Assembly: GCA_000023185.1 (NCBI GenBank)
Contig: CP001623.1
Location: 310,001 to 374,000, forward strand
Length of the DNA: 64,000 nucleotides
Source of the DNA: Rhizobium leguminosarum bv. trifolii WSM1325
Lineage (GTDB): Bacteria > Pseudomonadota > Alphaproteobacteria > Rhizobiales > Rhizobiaceae
Direction of reading: 5' to 3'
Below the pieces are notes generated by a model that saw nothing but the letters and a program-made list of their open reading frames with translations, had not been told where the DNA came from and ran no database searches. The position numbers and the translations under genes are program-made. Shown one piece after another: positions 62,390-64,000 of the stretch. Each line of letters begins with the position of its first letter. Within the stretch, counting starts at the first letter, position 1.

Positions 62390-63700
62390 CTACTTGTGGC
62401 GTCCGTATTTCGCGAACGTCGCGTTCCAGTCCGCTGCCAGGGATTCGAGCGCTTCCTTCGCCGTGCCTTGGCCGGCAGTGACGAAGGGATAAATGCGCTG
62501 GTTCATCTGGATCAGCAGTTCGGCATATTCAGGCGTTGCCCAGAAGTCCTTCACCTTGAACATCGTCTCGTAGAAGGCCTTGTTATAGGGTGTCGCGTTC
62601 TGAAACTCCGGCGATTCAAGCACCTTGGCGCTTGCCGTATAGCCGCCGAGTTCGGCCCAGCGCTTCTGGGTCTCGTCCTTGATGAACCATTCGAGGAATT
62701 TCATCGCCTCTTCCTGGTTTTTTGAGTAGGAGATGACCGATATGCCTTGGCCGCCGAGCGCTGCGAATTGCTCGCCGTTCGGGCCCGCCGGATTGGCAAA
62801 GAAGCCGGTAACCTTGGCGTTCGGGTTGGACGCCTCGTTCACCAGGGCCGGGAAGAAGGCGAAGTAGTTCATGCTCATCGCCGCCAGGTTCTCAGTGATC
62901 GCCTGGTTGTTCTCGACGAAGAAGGACTTGGCCCAGCCCGGTGGCGTAAAGCCGTAGAGCTCGCGATAAAGCTCGAGCGCCTTGACGTTCTTCTCGGAAT
63001 TGATGATGCCGTCGACCTTGTAGCTCTGGTAGTCGCCGAGTTCGCCTCCAAACGAGAAGATCGCGTTCTCGACACCCATGACGAGACCGTCATAAGAGTT
63101 GTCGGTGTAGATGGCGATTCCGTATCGCTTCTGGTCTGGACGGTGGAAGAACTCGGCGATGTCACGCATCTCGGCCCATGTCTTCGGCGGTGCGAGATCG
63201 TAGCCGTATTTGGCCTTGAACGCCTCCATCTCCTTGGGGTCTTCGAACCAGTCCTTGCGGTAGGACCAGCCGACGGCGTCGCCTTCGGCCGGAACCGACC
63301 AGTACTTTTTCGAGTTCGACGGATATTCGGCGTAGTATTTCACCGTTGCCGGGGCCATCACCTGGGTCAGATTGTGCTTGGTGAAGAAGTCGGTCAGATC
63401 GACGTAATGGCCGGCTTCTGACGCTGCCCCGATCCACTGACTGTCGCCGACGACCATGTCATAGGCTGAACCCTTGGCGTTGAACTCGGTGAAGGCCTTG
63501 GTCTGGAAGTCGGCCCACGGTGTGGTCTCGACCGTGACCTTGACGCCGGTTTGAGCCTCGTATTCGTTGACGAGTTCCTGAAGGTAGTTTGCCGGATCCC
63601 ACTCGGCCCAGAAGATGGTCAGTTCCTGGGCCTGTGCGGATGTTCCGCACGCCCACATCAATCCGACACCGGCCAACAGACCGGTCATAGTTTTGCGCAT
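62390..63700 (-). CDS. ABC transporter periplasmic binding protein
   Basis: A 436-aa solute-binding protein (family 1, sugar type). A Sec signal peptide is seen: MRKTMTGLLAGVGLMWACG, then TSAQAQE with the cleavage after AQA. The mature part has the usual ELTIFWAEWDPANYLQELVNEYE opening and W-rich pocket residues. The start at 63700 has GGGAGG seven bases upstream; the ATG at 63715 also has a GGGAGG nine bases upstream, so both may be used. First gene of the operon. A GntR-type palindrome (63850-63860) lies in its promoter region. Substrate is probably the sugar acid handled by the neighbouring enzymes. Confidence 0.9.
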   Translation of the reverse strand: MRKTMTGLLAGVGLMWACGTSAQAQELTIFWAEWDPANYLQELVNEYEAQTGVKVTVETTPWADFQTKAFTEFNAKGSAYDMVVGDSQWIGAASEAGHYVDLTDFFTKHNLTQVMAPATVKYYAEYPSNSKKYWSVPAEGDAVGWSYRKDWFEDPKEMEAFKAKYGYDLAPPKTWAEMRDIAEFFHRPDQKRYGIAIYTDNSYDGLVMGVENAIFSFGGELGDYQSYKVDGIINSEKNVKALELYRELYGFTPPGWAKSFFVENNQAITENLAAMSMNYFAFFPALVNEASNPNAKVTGFFANPAGPNGEQFAALGGQGISVISYSKNQEEAMKFLEWFIKDETQKRWAELGGYTASAKVLESPEFQNATPYNKAFYETMFKVKDFWATPEYAELLIQMNQRIYPFVTAGQGTAKEALESLAADWNATFAKYGRHK

Positions 63701-63849
63701 AACGTTTCCTCCCATTTATGCACGCCTCCCGCTTCATCGCGGGCCTCCCGATCTGGCTTCCCGATCCTCCTGGGTGGTGTTCGTGCTGGGGGTCCTCCTC
63801 GACCCCTAGCTCGTTTCAGATCTCAAGCCTGAATGTCATTACCTTGATC

Positions 63850-63860
63850 TGGTATTACCA
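63850..63860. promoter_or_regulatory. GntR-type operator upstream of the ABC operon
   Basis: TGGTATTACCA within TTGATCTGGTATTACCAAATG. It is the same core as the sites in 53817-54005, 150 bases upstream of the binding-protein gene start. It links the transporter to the GntR protein at 56217-56906. Confidence 0.65.
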
Positions 63861-64000
63861 AATGCCATTATCGTCAAGCGCAACCTGGGACACCTCTCGT
63901 CAAAGGCTCGTCTTCAGGCCTTCGCTGTCATTCCCCTGTAATTCCTGGCCTGCCGACGCAGTCGTGGCGGGCCGCCTCACATTCATCATCGCCGATCCGG
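63861..64000. other. Right-edge sequence
   Basis: No gene is seen in the last 140 bases; it may be leader of a gene outside the window. The whole stretch from 63716 to the edge (285 bases) is the control region of the ABC operon. Confidence 0.3.

Noticed and set aside
1..64000. CRISPR array, tRNA, rRNA or plasmid replication (repABC) genes
   Set aside because: No regularly spaced repeats, no cloverleaf-like sequence, and no RepA/B/C motifs were seen in the window.

Overview
The window looks like part of a symbiotic plasmid (or symbiotic island) of a Rhizobium-group alphaproteobacterium. It has a molybdenum nitrogenase cluster (nifDKEN), the symbiotic cbb3-type oxidase operon fixNOQP with its assembly operon fixGHIS, a plasmid transfer set (TraA relaxase, TraG coupling protein, a MobC-like accessory protein, an oriT-like site) and many solute ABC transporters. 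Insertion-sequence debris and broken genes are scattered between the functional blocks. No replication genes, tRNAs, rRNAs or CRISPR arrays were seen.

Layout. 1-5396: end of nifD, then nifK, nifE and nifN on the + strand. 5397-6700: a decay zone with an unassigned gene remnant in the nifN frame, a thioredoxin fragment, a small charged ORF and an Lrp-type regulator fragment. 6886-17436: two ROK repressors bracket a five-gene sugar ABC transporter/oxidoreductase operon and a chemoreceptor gene. 17889-23221: a DegT-family aminotransferase, a HAD phosphatase, a GNAT acetyltransferase, a frameshifted secreted glycerophosphodiesterase and an unknown exported protein. 23513-25181: an ISL3-type insertion sequence. 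25279-34259: fixGHIS followed by a Crp/Fnr (FixK-like) gene, and fixNOQP, all on the - strand, with FNR/FixK boxes upstream of fixG and fixN. 35038-38145: a GntR regulator and wreckage of an IS30 transposase, a short-chain dehydrogenase and an SRAP-domain gene. 38245-39208: a TacA/TacT toxin-antitoxin operon with palindromic operators. 39568-42549: two divergent Xre/LysR pairs whose LysR proteins differ at only six residues. 42819-49720: conjugation region with ArdC-like antirestriction protein, WGR protein, TraG, MobC-like protein, oriT and TraA. 49851-50004: a gene-end remnant with its own terminator. 50193-52733: a second chemoreceptor. 52904-63860: a sugar-acid type catabolic regulon (two TIM-barrel epimerases, an enolase-superfamily enzyme, a FadR/GntR regulator, a D-2-hydroxyacid dehydrogenase and an ABC importer with two ATPases and a small membrane protein).

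How the parts fit. The nif genes make the MoFe protein and the scaffold for its cofactor. The cbb3 oxidase supplies ATP at the low oxygen of a nodule, and FixGHIS matures that oxidase. The Crp/Fnr gene at the end of fixGHIS and the boxes in front of fixN and fixG suggest local oxygen-linked control. In the last 11 kb, TGG-N5-CCA palindromes lie upstream of both divergent epimerase genes and upstream of the ABC binding-protein gene. The cluster's own GntR protein is the natural candidate to read them. The strongest new leads are this operator set, the mosaic LysR duplication, the extra anaerobox plus small ORF between fixP and fixG, and the aminotransferase-to-exported-protein island. None of these is proven from sequence alone.
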